Shown here: positions 45,843 to 58,129 of the stretch, in pieces
How positions within the stretch are numbered: position 1 is the first letter of the stretch
Layout of the letters: each line of letters begins with the position of its first letter
Translations under genes and position numbers: made by a program
The notes under the pieces: generated by a model
Seen by the model: only the letters and a program-made list of their open reading frames with translations
What the model was told of the DNA's origin: nothing
Databases searched by the model: none
Source of the DNA: Lunularia cruciata
Lineage: Eukaryota; Streptophyta; Marchantiopsida; Lunulariales; Lunulariaceae
Reading direction: 5' to 3'
DNA: 64,000 bases
NCBI GenBank assembly: GCA_948567375.1
Contig: OX419762.1
Span: 33,806,608-33,870,607 of the forward strand

Positions 45843-46532
45843 TGAGCCGGAATGTCTTTCACTCAGGATGAACCTTTGATGGCTATTATGGTAGCGCACC
45901 ATGGACTAAGAAGGCAAGGAACCCCAACTCCATCATACTCCCCCAAGGCTAACACTCCAAGACTCAAGACATTGCTCACTAGAGAACTCAATGAGAGAGA
46001 AATAGTTGCAAATGAAAGGATGATGAGTACCTCCTCACTCCTTGTTTATAAACTTGTGATATAGTTACGTACCAAAGTTACTAATTACTATAGTAACTCA
46101 AGTTATTAGACTAAAAGTCAAGTAAAGTCAAAAAGTAGAAAGGAATATCCATTCACATGGGCATATTCCCCTAAGCATGTGGTCTTTTCTTGACCCAACC
46201 ACTAAGTCAAGGATTCCTTCACATGGGCTATCCTTGCACTAAAGAAGAATCCAAAACAAAAAGGCTTGTGGACCCAAGAGTTCTTAACTCTTTCCTCAAA
46301 GCCAAACACCTAGGAATAATACCAAGTCAACACACTAAAATCCAAAATAGTGGTGCTCATCTTTTCTACTTCCTCTAAAGTAAGGTCCCCTCTATCTTAG
46401 CTATGACTAACTTTAGCTAACCATGACTAATATAGAACCATCCTTTATCTCTATATAAATAATATCTCTTAAGTACTTGTAATACCAAGCTAAATATCAC
46501 AATACCACACACATGCACAAATGGGTGTTACA
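45843..46532 (-). mobile_element. E3 5' LTR (690 bp)
   Basis: Matches the 3' LTR with a handful of substitutions and small indels over its length. It is followed by TSD GACTT and then the remainder of E2 gag. Confidence 0.88.
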
Positions 46533-46537
46533 GACTT

Positions 46538-47048
46538 CAACCCAAGTGGAAGAATCAAGCTCAACACCTTTGGAGTGTTCTTTGAAATTATGTCTAGATA
46601 ATCAAGGAATTGTATGCAAAAGATATTGACACTCTTCTTCCGTAAGTGTCTGTGATGTCTTTTCTCAAACAAAGTTCTTTAGAAATGTGACTTCCTTTAT
46701 AGCTTTAGGGGAAGTCTGTGTACTCGGTTGTAATAAATAGGTCTGCCTGCTTGAGGTTTTCTTCTTCTTGGAAGATGGAGATTGCAAGTAGCCTTGCCAA
46801 CGGTCTTTGTGTTTCTTTTGGTCAAGTTCTCGCAAGGCTTCTTGCACTTTGTGAAGAAGTTGAAAGTCCAACGTCTCTCATTTGGTTTTGTCAAAAGTGG
46901 ATTGGATCTTCAGGCGTTCTTCTTCTTCACAATGCAACGTTTGTCTTCAAACTCTCTCTTCCCATTGTTCTCTCAATGCAAACATTCATATTTCTTTGAC
47001 ACCCAATTTTGAGATGGGCTTCATATTCTTCCACTTCCAAGTTTTGTA
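46538..47048 (-). pseudogene. E2 gag, part 2 (N-terminal)
   Basis: Continues E2 gag beyond E3. The reading MDFQLLHKVQEALRELDQKK (46871 downwards) matches E1 at about 880. It ends at the PBS. Confidence 0.7.
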
Positions 47049-47066
47049 TCCTCCGTAGTGGCACCA
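47049..47066 (-). other. E2 primer-binding site
   Basis: TGGTGCCACTACGGAGGA on the minus strand, 7 bases inside the 5' LTR end at 47074, aligned with the E1 site at 1058-1075. Confidence 0.6.
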
Positions 47067-47073
47067 AAAATCA

Positions 47074-50000
47074 TATAACAACCCGCAAATATCACTTTTG
47101 CAGTAATCAGGTAAGTACAATTCATTGTTGCAGAGATACAAGTCAAAATTGGTCAAATATGAAGTCAAAAAGTAACAAGTAGTTCTTCTTGGTTGCATCT
47201 TTAATTTCTCAAGTAGCAACTACACCCAGAAGAGAGTAACAAGCTCACAATCTTGATAACTTGTCAAGAATTCAAATACCCATAATCACAACATAATAAA
47301 TTTTGTCCAAACAAATCTTGATTGTGATGATTTAGATTCTCCCGATGACGGCACTTCACTACAAAAAAAATTTACCTCAGAATTGTGTTCCACCCCTCCA
47401 CTGAAGGCACAACTTCCTCGATCAAAATTGCTTCACATTAACACTAGGCTGCACTCACAATTGTAGAATACTACCAACACTACAATTCCTCTCTGATCTG
47501 TCAAGGCATTGCTCCGATTGCACTTCAATCAGGATCAAACACACATAATGAAGATCAAGCTGTGGAATCTAACATCCAACACACTTTGATTTGCACTTTG
47601 AAATTCTCTACACTCACAAATACACACACAAAGTTGACACTTGGAATTAAGCTCAAGTGACAAGCACTGAAATCAGCACTTCGCTTTATCTATCTTTAGA
47701 AATTGTGAATATTGAACAACATAAGACTACAAATGCTCCCCTTTAAAAAGTAAAGCAATTGACAATTGCTAACAACTATACCGTTCTACAATAACTATTC
47801 CTACTTGCAGATCCAAAATGACAAACAACCTCTTCATATTTGTCTCTTCATATCTCAAAATTGTTACTACTCCGATCCAATGTTAATCTATCCATTGGCT
47901 TCCAAACCCGATGATCTTCTTGTTACTTCTCCCTCTTTGGGTATATCTGATTCCACCAAATCCTTCACTATTTCTACTACTTCTACACTATGATCTACAA
48001 TTAAACTTATGGGTAATCTACCTACTTCCTTATCTAGCAACCCACTCCTCTCTAATGTCTAGAATCACAAGTCTGAAGACACCTCAATTCCAACTTCTGC
48101 AACATCGCACTTCTTCTCTTCCTTCACACTACTACTAACTCTTTCTAACTTTGAATTTACTAAATCTAATCTGAGATTGACATTGTCTCCTACTTCCAAC
48201 ATCTTTCTGTCAATTTGCTCCCTCAATCGGATTAGTAGAGTGTTCATATCAACATCCTTGGCTCTCCTCTTCCAAGTTTCTTGCACAAGCAACTTTAACT
48301 CCTATAATTTTGCTTCTTCCAATTGTCCTTCTGCTTTAGTGCACAACATAACTCTCAATTTTCCTACAACCTTTCCTATTGATCCAATGTATACCCTCAA
48401 GATCGCTCTACCTTCAACTCCTCCTAGTACATCCTCAACTCGTCTTCATTCTTAGCAGCAAGCATCTTCTTCTCCTCTGCATACTAAGAGCTCTGCAACT
48501 CAACACTTCATACTAACTCTCTCAACCTTTCTTCTTCTTGATGTTGGGTCAACTCCCATTGCCATGCCTGATCCTTCCTTGTGGCACTCTTCCGCAAGCT
48601 ATCTAACTCCTCCTCCATTGCCCTCACATGGATACTCTCAATGCGCACTTCACTGACCTCTTCTTTCACCTTGGTCAGCAACATCGTCTGCTCCTTCAAC
48701 TCTTTGGCTTGATGTTGCATTTCTCTCCTTCTTGACTCCAAATTCTCTTGCAACTTCTCAAAAGTCTTCTTCTTCAAGACTGCATCCACCCAAAGCTCTT
48801 CAACTTCATCGTCTCTTTGGGTTACTCATTCCTGCAATCCCTTCACTTCAGCCAGCAGATACTTCACCACTTGCAACTTGTTCCTTACCTTCATCGCAAC
48901 CTATAAAATTAACTTTTGTTGCTCTTTCAACAGCTCTAACAGTGGATTTACGACTTGTGCTAAATACTGTATTCCTCCAAAGGTCCCTTTGTCTTTGGCC
49001 ACATCTTAGTACTACATTTCTTCCACTGGCTTCTTATTCCAAAGTCTCGATCTTCATACCTTCAGCCATACTGCTTCAGAGCTTCCTTCTTCCTTACCCG
49101 CTGAACTTGGGCCCACCTGGTACTCCTTCTCTTCCACGACCAAGGCTCCATAAGGATTAGCACCTCCCTCCATACCGTCAATGGTTGCATGAAAATCTTC
49201 ATCTTCTACTGCTTCAGCCAATTGCTGAACTTCATCTTCACCTCCAGATTCACTTCCAGATTCCCCACTTTGTAATGTGAGTTCCTCTTCTTCTGAGTCT
49301 TCTCCTCTAGACTCTATCTCCCCTTCAAACTCTATCTCTGAAGGTTCTTCCTTTACCATTGTCTTACCCTGCACGGTGAGTCTTTATGTCTTTCTTTGGG
49401 CTGGAGGTAACGCTGCATCATCAGGTTGAGTCCACTTTTTCTTCTTTGGGCTTATGACTTCTTCTATCTCCCATTGTCCCATTTTCAAGAAATGGTTATC
49501 ACTGGCTTGCAGGTGCGCCATCTAGTGTTGTTCTTCTTCATCTGCTTCTTGTCTCAAATCCAGATGAAAGCGCGACACCTCTCTTCCACTGTCACCAAAT
49601 TCAATCCAAAGTAGAAATGCGCTACAAATGGTGTGAAGTTTTGTGGAGGCAAATTTGTTCTCCAATTAACGACCATCTACCTCATTTGTTGGTGGAAACT
49701 CTTTGCCCAATTCACCTTTACTCCTGCAAACATCTAGTGGAAGAAGACCAATAGCTGCATATTCAGGTATGTTGTTTGTTTGGGTTTCAACAACATCACC
49801 ATTATTGCTCCTATGATGCTCAGCTTAATTGGGTCCCGATAGGACTCCACCTTGTACCCATTAGTTGTTTGTAGAGAGAAGAAAGAGTTGTGAATTTCTA
49901 TAGTCTCTTATGCAGCCTCACACTTCCGATAGAAGGTGATCCCCATTGGCTCTCATGCTTCCCTTCCCAACACTAACCTCCAATCTGACTTAGTCCATCG

Positions 50001-50769
50001 AGCCGGATTTCATTTTTTCCCCTTGATTTCAGGACCTTCTTCACAATTATCGGTAGCTATCTTTGCCATGACTCCTAGGAAACTGAAATTCTAGTTCCAT
50101 GCTGAAAAGGTAATACAAAGTCTATCTAAGACTTTGATCCTTGCCACGACATCTAACCTCCAAATTGCAAAGCTCCTTACTGCAAGGGTGTTCTTGACCT
50201 TCTTTGCCATGATTTGCTCTCTTGTTCTTTGGCACTAGAAGACTATTCCATCTCCTGGATGCAACACTCTAACCCCTTTTGGATTTTGGAAAATTTCACT
50301 CTCAATTGGCTTCTTGGCACGCATCACTATAGGATGACTACTTAGAGGAATAAGGTATCTACTTGACATATTCAATTTTCCCTTGTGCGATTGCAATTTT
50401 ATCTTCCCCGAAGTGTTGTCATTCTTCAATCAATTTCAAAATCAACTCCCCATTCTTCTGCATATCAATGTCCTATCACTGTCAAGAAATACTTCCTTTG
50501 TCTCTACCATTTCTTGAAGTGTACTTTCTTGCCATGTAGAGAGGTTTTTAGCCTGTCTTTGTATTGGCCTTTCCTGCCCAATCCAAAGACAATTGTATTT
50601 GGACTTGTGTCTTTGTACTCTCCTTCCTAGTACTTCCATTTTCCGACCCAAAGTTGACTTCTTTGGGTTTACTCCAAAGACACTCCTGTCCATTCTTTTC
50701 TTCATAATTTGGCTCTCTTACTCACTTCCTGAATACACTTCAAAACAGAAAAAAAATGTGAGCACCACA
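47074..50769 (-). mobile_element. E2 5' LTR (3696 bp)
   Basis: On the minus strand it begins TGTGGTGCTCACA with a T tract (50769) and ends GGGTTGTTATA, a mutated GTCACA. It is uninterrupted, so it gives the full L1 LTR length directly. TSD GTTTC follows at 50770. Confidence 0.88.
48060..50369 (-). pseudogene. U3 ORF of the E2 5' LTR
   Basis: Starts at 50369 (MSSRYLIPLSSHP) on the minus strand. Readable parts: the N-terminal stretch (50235-50369), the acidic linker with ELTLQSGESGSESGG (49054-49374) and coiled coil (48508-48789, 48065-48292). It is broken by many shifts. It is about as degraded as the copy in the 3' LTR of the same element. Confidence 0.65.
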
Positions 50770-50774
50770 GTTTC

Positions 50775-50941
50775 TTTGTGCTAAGTCCTATCTGAGTACT
50801 TCTATCCCGATACAAAGTTACTTTACTTTGGTTTTCTCTTCAAAGACACAATTCTCCTTCTTTTAATGCCATTCGGATTCAATATGACTTTGTCTATACA
50901 CTTCTTCTTCAAAATAGAACAAAAAAAATGTGGGTACCACA
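50775..50941 (-). mobile_element. E4 3' LTR, proximal part
   Basis: The start of the E4 LTR on the minus strand (TGTGGTACCCACA at 50941, T tract), directly after the purine tract GAGGAAGGAGGTA (50954-50942). It continues at 13306 on the other side of E2. Confidence 0.8.
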
Positions 50942-50954
50942 TACCTCCTTCCTC

Positions 50955-51937
50955 AAATATGAGCATCCCCGCAAACACTAATAGTAGCTTCTTTATACAA
51001 GGTTGGGTCCATGATCCAATTCTTTTGAACTCTCCACCCGTTCACTTGGGTTGCAAATGGATAGCTTTCCAAGTCTGCAAGTTGAATTGAGCCATTATCA
51101 TATATGTGCAATGCATAATATGGCCCCATCCACCTCAGATGCAGCTTGCTTGGAAAAAATATCTGGCAATTGTCATATAACACCACCAAATCACCCTCTT
51201 GAATAGCAACAAGCTTGATTCACTTATCATGCTTGACCTTTCTCTATTCTTGCACTTCCTTTATGGTTTTCATTGCATCATCTCTTTCTCTTCTAACCAC
51301 ATCAGTTGATGGGTCCAAAGATCATGGCTTTCTTTGTGACTATTGTTCTTCATAGAGAATCCAATATGTCGGTACTTCAAATTCAACTGGTAGTATGGGA
51401 TGCAATCTATATGTCATGAAGTATGGAGTTTGTTTGGTTGTAAGCTTTTCAGTTGTTTGGTATGCCTACAAAGCTACTGGTACTTTTGTGTCCAAATTGT
51501 AAGCATAATTGACTATCACCTTATTCAAAATTTTACATAGCAATCCATTAGCTTTCTCCGTTAGTCCATTTGCTTTTGAATTGTAAGGAATTGTCTTTTG
51601 AGGTTTAATTTGGAAGTTTCAGGTTAATGCTTCTACTATGGAGTTCAAAAAAATAGGTCCTCTGATCATTGATGAATTCCAAAGGACATTCATACCATGA
51701 AATGATGTTTTAGAAGAAAATTTCTGCAACTATTTCCGCATCATCTCTCCAAGTTGCCTCAACTTCAACCATCTTGGTAGCATAATCATTGCACACCAAA
51801 ATGTATCTCTTCCTCGTGAATGCATCACCAATTCAATCTGAACCACAAAATCAATGCCCCATTTCTCAAATGGAGCTAATGGCAAAATTGGTCTCAAAGG
51901 ACATTGAGACGTAGCTATCGGCTTTCTTGTTTGTTGA
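50955..51937 (-). pseudogene. E4 integrase, C-terminal and core parts
   Basis: Minus-strand fragments parallel to E2 integrase: the C-terminal piece with VVLYDNCQIFF and HLRWMGPYYALHIYDNGSIQL (50953-51189) and the start of the core with APFEKWGIDFV (51850). Many stops and shifts lie between. E5 interrupts it at 51942, and the zinc-finger part continues at 58130. Confidence 0.7.
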
Positions 51938-51942
51938 TATGC

Positions 51943-52651
51943 TGTAATACTCTTAGGATAGGAGATCTGAAGAGAAACACACACTTTCACACTCAAACTC
52001 CGATGCCCCAAAGGAGCACCTTCTCTTTATTATATAGGCAAAGCGGATCTCCTCCAATGAAGCTCCACCATAGGATAAGGTACATAGATAGGTGACATGT
52101 CAGCAAGCTCCACCCTTGGATTACTTACTTGGATGGGTGACATGTCGGTCTTGGTCCTATTGATTGGTCAAACAAGCTTTGACCAAATGGAATCTTTTAG
52201 GGAATCTTCCTATAGGAATCTCAGAATCACGTAGGTGAGGTACCATTGGAAAGCTCTAGATGAGATGAAGGAGGGGAAAATTCTTCTCATTTTCAAGGCC
52301 TAATTCATCCATTTAGGCCTCCAAAATTGCCTTCAAAGATTTTAGGCATATATTTTGGTTCCAACTCTATTAGTAGAAGTCCCTTTTGGTGATACCTCTT
52401 TCTGATCTATTCAGTCCATCCTGTGTAACATCCTTCTAGATGTTACCAACCCAATTCTCACCTTTAAATCATATGTCTAGCTATTGGTTCTAAGGTTTTC
52501 AAATCTATTTCGGTTTTCTACCCTATTAGTAGAGGTACCCTTTTGGTGATACTTCTATCTGATCTATTTTGACCATCATGTGTAACATCATTCCAGATGT
52601 TACCAAACCAAAATTCACATCTAGATCATATGGCTAGCTCTTGGTATTACA
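51943..52651 (-). mobile_element. E5 3' LTR (709 bp)
   Basis: Full-length LTR with a TATATAA box at 52030-52036 on the minus strand. It shares its last 360 bases (plus-strand order) with the truncated 5' LTR. Confidence 0.82.
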
Positions 52652-52666
52652 AACCTCCCTCCTTTT

Positions 52667-53755
52667 AAGACGTAACGTCCTCGTTGTGCAACTGTTGCTC
52701 AAATGCTTGCACCAACACCAGTGCATGTGTCAAATTGGCAACAGGTTCCTAGGTTGCTTCATAGAGAGGGTAACCTTTCCACTAGACAAGATAATCCACC
52801 CATGGATGACGAGTACCATGCATGTGTTTTTGGAGAATACGCTCCACTTCATATTCCTTGTTGTCATCAACGAGTGTCGGACAAGGTCGAATGTCTTGTG
52901 TAGAATGACCCAAGCCTAATTGGGGAGCATATCTATGCAAGAAGAAAACATGGAACACTAGATGGATCTTCATGTGTGGTGGTAGCTCAAGGTGATAGGC
53001 TATAGTGCCGACTCGATGGAGAATTGAGAAAGGCCCAATAAAACGAGGTCTGAGCTTACGAGATCCCACACTAATGTGAGGTTGGTTGCCAATAGCCACA
53101 CTTGATCCCCAACATTGAACCCCATGTGCGTATGGTGTGCATCAGCATACTACTTTTGGTGATTTTATGCAATCAATAATTTGTGCTTAGCGCTCTCCAC
53201 CCCGTGTTGGATTCTAGAAACAAATGTGTTGACTGCATCGACCTTGGTAGTCACCAGACGGATCTTCATCAAGCTAGAAGGTGTGGAGGGATGCTCACCA
53301 TACACAAGGAAGAACAAAGTGACCTGGGTGGATGCATTCACTGAATTGTTGTAAGTGAATTCCACCAACGGGAGTAGGGTGTCCCACCTCTCTTGCTCTT
53401 CAAAGGTGAAGCCGCGTAACATGTCTTCAATAGTGCAATTAGCCCGCTCTATTTGTCCATCTGTTTGTAGGTGGTAAGCTGTCGACATGGCCAACTTGGT
53501 TTTGAAGGAACCAAAGAGTGTACGCCAAAACAAACTGGTGAATTGAGTACCCCTATCGGTGATGAGTACTCGACACAAGCCATTGTGAGAGAAGACTGCA
53601 TCTAAGTATAATTGAGCAAGTTGTGGAGCGGTCACCTCCTTGGTGGTAGGGCGTACATGAATCAGTTTGCTGAGCCGGTCCACAAATACCACAATAGAGT
53701 CAAATCTTGATGTGGTCTTGGGGAATTCACAGACAAGATCCATACACACCTATTC
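52667..53755 (-). pseudogene. E5 integrase with C-terminal chromodomain
   Basis: The integrase core has catalytic positions MDLVCEFP, ITDRGTQF and TDGQIERAN (53165-53749). The C-terminal module reads RPRFIGPFSILHRVGTIAYH, followed by a chromodomain, EYEVERILQKH...WVDYLV. It continues past an in-frame stop as WKGYPLYEAT and then EPVANLTHA before ending near 52670. Chromodomains steer integration to marked chromatin. Breaks: a frame change near 53100-53165 and two TAG stops inside the chromodomain. Confidence 0.85.
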
Positions 53756-55726
53756 CTAACGTTGTGTAGGAGTGGGGAGAGGTTGCAAGAGCCCTGCAGG
53801 AGCTTGATTAGAAGCTTTGTTTTGTTGATAAAGTAAGCAATTGCGCATGTAGACTATCACATCGTTGCTCATCTTGGGCCAATAGTAATGGCATTAGATT
53901 GCATCCAAGGTCTTGTCCACTCCAACATGACCTGCAATGGCCAAATCATGACATTCCGCTAGAATGGTGGTGTGCAATTCTGGGATATTTGGAATCCATA
54001 ATCAGCCATCATGAAAGGTGAGTCCTTGGGTGCTGGTGACGCCTTTGGATGATTTCCCTTCTACAATCTGTGGATCAGTTTTTGTAGCTGCCAGAATCTC
54101 TAGCCAGAATTTAGGGTTAATCTGAACCTCTACAGCCAAGTTGTTTGTCATTGGCATGTGGGTGAATGCATCTTCAAGTTGCTTCTTACCTTCAACCTAG
54201 GTGATTGTCATGTTGAAGCATTGTCGCCACTTTGCCCATCGAATCTGGTGACAAGATAGATCCTTCTGCATCTTGAGGTAGACTAGGGGTTTGTGGTCTA
54301 TCTCTACCACAAATGCCTTCTTGCCCAAATAGTGCTTCCAATGCTTGGTTGCCAGGATGATGGCCACCTCTTCTTGTTTTGTGGTGTGGTAGTTGTGCTA
54401 TGCTGGTAACAACTTTCAAGAGATATATGCAATGGGATGCCATCCGTCATGCCACTCTTGTTGTAGGATTGCTCCGATTGCTACGCTTGATGCATTTATA
54501 GCCAACTTGATTGGACATTTTGGGTCATACCACTTCAAGGTTGGTGCATGTAGCAAGGCGGCTTTCAATTCTTGAAAGACCAAATCTTGTGTGGTTCTCC
54601 ATGTCCACTTCTTCCTCTTGCTAAGCAATGTTGTAAAAGGCTATGCAACCTTGGAGAAGTCCTTGACAAATCAACAATAGAATCCCATCAAACCCAAGAA
54701 GCTCTTGAGTTGAGTCTGATCTTCTAGGGCACTCCATTTTTAATGACCTCTATTTTATTTGTCAATACTTGAATACCTCTGCACTTACTCTATGCCCCAA
54801 GTAGTCTACTTCAGACTTGCCAAACTCACACTTTGAGATTCTGGCATACAATCAATTCTGTCTTAAAATCTGGAGGACTTCTCGTAGATGCTATTTGTGT
54901 TCCTTCATTGTGCTATTGTATACTAAGATTTCATCTAGGAAGATGATGACAGACTTATCTAAATATGGACGAAATATGTCATTCATTAGACTCATGAAAG
55001 TGGCAAGTGCGTTGGTGAGACCAAAAGGCATCACGAGATACTTGAAGTGGCCATACCTGGTTCAAAAGGCAGTCTTGTACACATCCTCCTCTGCAATTTG
55101 GATTTGATTGTAACCGCTCCGTAAATTTAGTTTAGTGAAGTGTCTTGCTCCATTGAGTTGATTGAATAGATCATCCATGCAAGGTAAGAGGTATTTTTTC
55201 TTCACTGTTTGCTGATTGAGACCCTAATAGTCAATGCACATGCACATTTTACCGTCTTTCTTCTTCACAAACAAGACCGGAGCTCCATATGGTGATACGT
55301 TGGGTTGGATGAACCCTTTCTGCAGCATATCCTCAATTTGATTCTTACACTCCTCCAACTCATGAGGTGATAGGCAATATGGGGCCTTACAAGGAGGTGT
55401 CTTCCCCGAGAGTGTCTCAATTTTATGATCTACTCTCCTTTTTGGTGGTTTCTTGAGGGTAGATCATCAAGAAATACATCTTGAAACTCATTTACGACAT
55501 CCTTCAATTTCTCAAGAATTTGTCCCTTGAGTTGTGTACTTTGGACTTCTCTTATTAGACCCATGAAACACCTATTAGTCTTACAGATAGCTGTTGTCCC
55601 TATGACATTGAGAGGCAATTCTTGCCTATGTGATTTTTCTTTAACCCCAATGATCGACCATTGGTGGGTTCTCACTACTTTCTTCCTCCAATCTACCATA
55701 GGATTGTAATGCTCCATCCATGACAT
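53756..55726 (-). pseudogene. E5 reverse transcriptase and RNase H
   Basis: Strongly fragmented on the minus strand. RNase H is readable at 54416-54628 (WHPIAYIS, INASSVAIGAILQQ). The region 54830-55430 holds RT blocks in changing frames. 55430-55726 carries the protease-RT linker. No intact catalytic stretch remains. Confidence 0.65.
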
Positions 55727-55838
55727 ACCTGAGATTGCATCGTAATGAGCTAATTATATCCACTCACCTCTCAATTGCTTCTTGATATGTTCCTATAGAG
55801 AGTGTTATCCACCTGGGTAATGATTCAATCCTCTCTGT

Positions 55839-57193
55839 TCATCCATTAGGTAACTCTACTTTTTCACTCTCATCTCTCTCTAGATCTATTCCCAATCTTA
55901 TTGCAATAAAGCGAGTCAAGAAATTCTCTGTGGCTCTTGGATCTATTAACACTCTCACTTGATTGCCTTCTAGGACCCCATTCACTACAATCAATTGTGA
56001 GGTTGCCTTTTGGTACCTTTGTGTGCTCGTCTTCTTCCTTCCCTCACTTTTTGCTTCCTTATTGAGCCAATAAGGCCATGAGGTACATTTATTGGTGATC
56101 TTCATTTTCTGAAGTGATTTCCACCTCCTCGTCTTCAATGCTCTCTTCATGTTGTTCAAAGATTGCCTGTATGAAGGTTGAGGGCCTCTGGGAAGTCAAG
56201 CACAATAGTTGGTAGATATATGCCCAATACGACCACAATTGTCACAACGGCGTTGTTCTCCTTGAGTTCCTTCTCCTCATGGGACTCCATCTCTCCATTC
56301 TTCTACCCGTCCCCGTTCTCCTTGAAGCAGTCGTGCTCCTTGGTCTCGAAACCAAAGGTTGCCCAGCTCCATCGGTATTGGTCCACCCATGGGTGGCATT
56401 TCTGCCCAATAATGTTGAGGTGGACTACTCCTTCACCTCCATCTAATGCTCTTGCTATTCTTTGCGTACAAGCAATGGCTTCAAATATCGTGCGAGGATT
56501 TTGTACCATGACTTCTTGGCAAACCCGCTCCTTCAACCCTTGTTTGAAATTGACAAGAGCCTTTGCTGGACTCATGTCGGTTATTGCAACTTGTAGATCC
56601 AGAAATGCCTCCGCATACTCTTGTATGTTGTTCTTATGTTTCAATCCCCATAGTCGGATCTGGGCCATTTGCACAAAATTCACTGATTGGAAATTCTTCA
56701 ACAATCCTTCTTGCATTGCTGTCCATGTGACCTCCCTTCTCTCGGCCAACATGGATTGTTCCCAATCATTGTACTATGTGAGGGATTTATTGGTTAAGTA
56801 CCCACATGCAAACACGCCTGCAGCATGCTCGCTGATCTCGGTTGAGAACAACCAAAAATATTGATTCATTCTCAAGATCCAGTTCTCCGCTACTCCCATC
56901 GTACGCTGCCCCTTGTAAGGCTCAATGTTGCAGGTCTTCTTCATCCGGAGTAGTAATGTGGCTTCATCATTGATAGGGTTTGTAGGCACGAGTGCCTCTC
57001 CAAGTACTTTAGTCACAGGTATTGGATTTTGAGATGGCTCTTCTTCTTGCATTGCTTGATCATTCTTGAGGGTCTGCACTTGACTTTGTAACGCCTCCAT
57101 GGTCATCTTAATCTCTTGAAATTTTTTCAACATCCCCTGCATTCCTTGCACTAACTCCTGCAACTGTGGATCCATGGTTCTTGTAACACTCAA
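55839..57193 (-). pseudogene. E5 gag and protease
   Basis: Gag starts at 57193 with a coiled-coil-like stretch, then a helical core (56303-56752, MLAERREVTWTAMQEG, FKQGLKERVCQEVM). The protease loop at 55839-56159 reads VLIDPRATENF where chromoviruses usually have Asp-Ser-Gly-Ala-Thr, so the active site is altered. Frames are broken between the blocks. Confidence 0.72.
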
Positions 57194-57748
57194 TTGCTAT
57201 ACCCTAAACTTCAATAGAGAGTTAATATGATCACTCTGGAGGGCACATGAACTATTGGAACTACCATTGAGACCTCATAAGCTACCACTTGTTGGTAATA
57301 TTCCTCACCAAAATTCTTGACCACAAAATCCCTAAACATCACTTTTGGTCTCACTATATAACAAATTTCTACTTGAGTGTTAAAAGGGAAAGGATTTAGG
57401 ACATTCAAATCCATCACAACAAAATGTAAATTGTCAAATCCCACTCTCTATTGTAAATCACTACATGCAAAATCACTGGGTTTGGTGAATTCATTACTGT
57501 ATCCATGAACTCTGCTCCGAAGTGAAAAACCAAATACACTCTCACTTTGCTCGCGTTGAATGTACATAATCTTGATGTTGAATGGATTTAAGAATAGAAA
57601 GCAAGGAACTGGATATTGTCCTCTCGGAGCATCCATTCTATCCTCCTAATCTACCAATTACACTAGAATTTCTATCCTCAAAATTACTCAGTCTCAGTAG
57701 CCCATGTTCTTCCAAGAGGGGTGATCCGCTCTCTTGGACAACACTTGC

Positions 57749-58124
57749 TCTAATACTCTCACATTGTTGAGGCCTAATTCATCCGTTTAGGCCTCTGAAA
57801 TTGCCTTCAAAGATTTTAGGCATATTTCGGTTCCAACTCTATTAGTAGAAGTCTCCTTTTGGTGATACTTCTTTCTGATCTATTCAGTCCATCCAGTGTA
57901 ACATACTTCTAGATGTTACCAACCCAATTCTCACCTTCAAATCATATGTCTAGCTATTGGTTCTAAGGTTTTCAAATCTATTTTGGTTTTCTGCCCTATT
58001 CATAGAAGTGCCTTTTTGGTGATACTTCTATCTGATATATTTTGACCATCATGTGTAACATCATTCCAGATGTTACCAAACCAAATTTCACATCTAGATC
58101 ATATGGCTAGCTCTTGGTATTACA
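57749..58124 (-). mobile_element. E5 5' LTR, internally deleted (~376 bp)
   Basis: Matches the 3' LTR from GAGGCCTAATTC to GTATTACA but lacks about 345 bases with the TATA box. Only TAATACTCTC remains of the other end. On the minus strand GAGTATTAGAGCAAG at this edge also resembles the initiator-Met PBS (TGGTATCAGAGC) with three mismatches, so the exact LTR/PBS limit is uncertain. Confidence 0.65.
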
Positions 58125-58129
58125 AATGC

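Larger units (their letters stand above)
38717..46532 (-). mobile_element. E3: 7.8-kb Ty3/gypsy element
   Basis: LTRs of 682 and 690 bp bound it (TGAGCCGG ... GTGTTACA on the plus strand, so TGTAACACCC on the coding strand). The target duplication GACTT is at 38711-38715 and 46533-46537, with one extra G at 38716. Order on the minus strand: 5' LTR, leader with a zinc-knuckle ORF, gag, protease, RT, RNase H, integrase, purine tract, 3' LTR. The LTRs look highly similar and pol has one frameshift plus a few stops, so it is a fairly young insertion in E2 gag. No chromodomain. Confidence 0.9.
13307..50769 (-). mobile_element. E2: complete L1-family Ty3/gypsy element (with nested insertions)
   Basis: Both ends are LTRs of about 3.7 kb, and the target duplication GTTTC is at 13302-13306 and 50770-50774. 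Without B/T1 and E3 the element is about 13.7 kb. Order on the minus strand: 5' LTR (50769-47074), PBS, gag, protease, RT-RNase H, integrase, purine tract (32970-32958), 3' LTR. The pol frame is broken in many places, so it cannot be active. It inserted into the LTR of E4. Confidence 0.9.
51943..58124 (-). mobile_element. E5: chromodomain Ty3/gypsy element (chromovirus)
   Basis: Bounded by TGTAATAC and GTATTACA, which are inverted repeats of each other. The flanks TATGC (51938-51942) and AATGC (58125-58129) match at four of five bases. Order on the minus strand: short 5' LTR, gag, protease, RT, RNase H, integrase, chromodomain, purine tract AAAAGGAGGGAGGTT (52666-52652), 3' LTR. The chromodomain places it with plant chromoviruses, probably near Tekay/Del (from memory). 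Coding parts are frameshifted. Confidence 0.87.
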
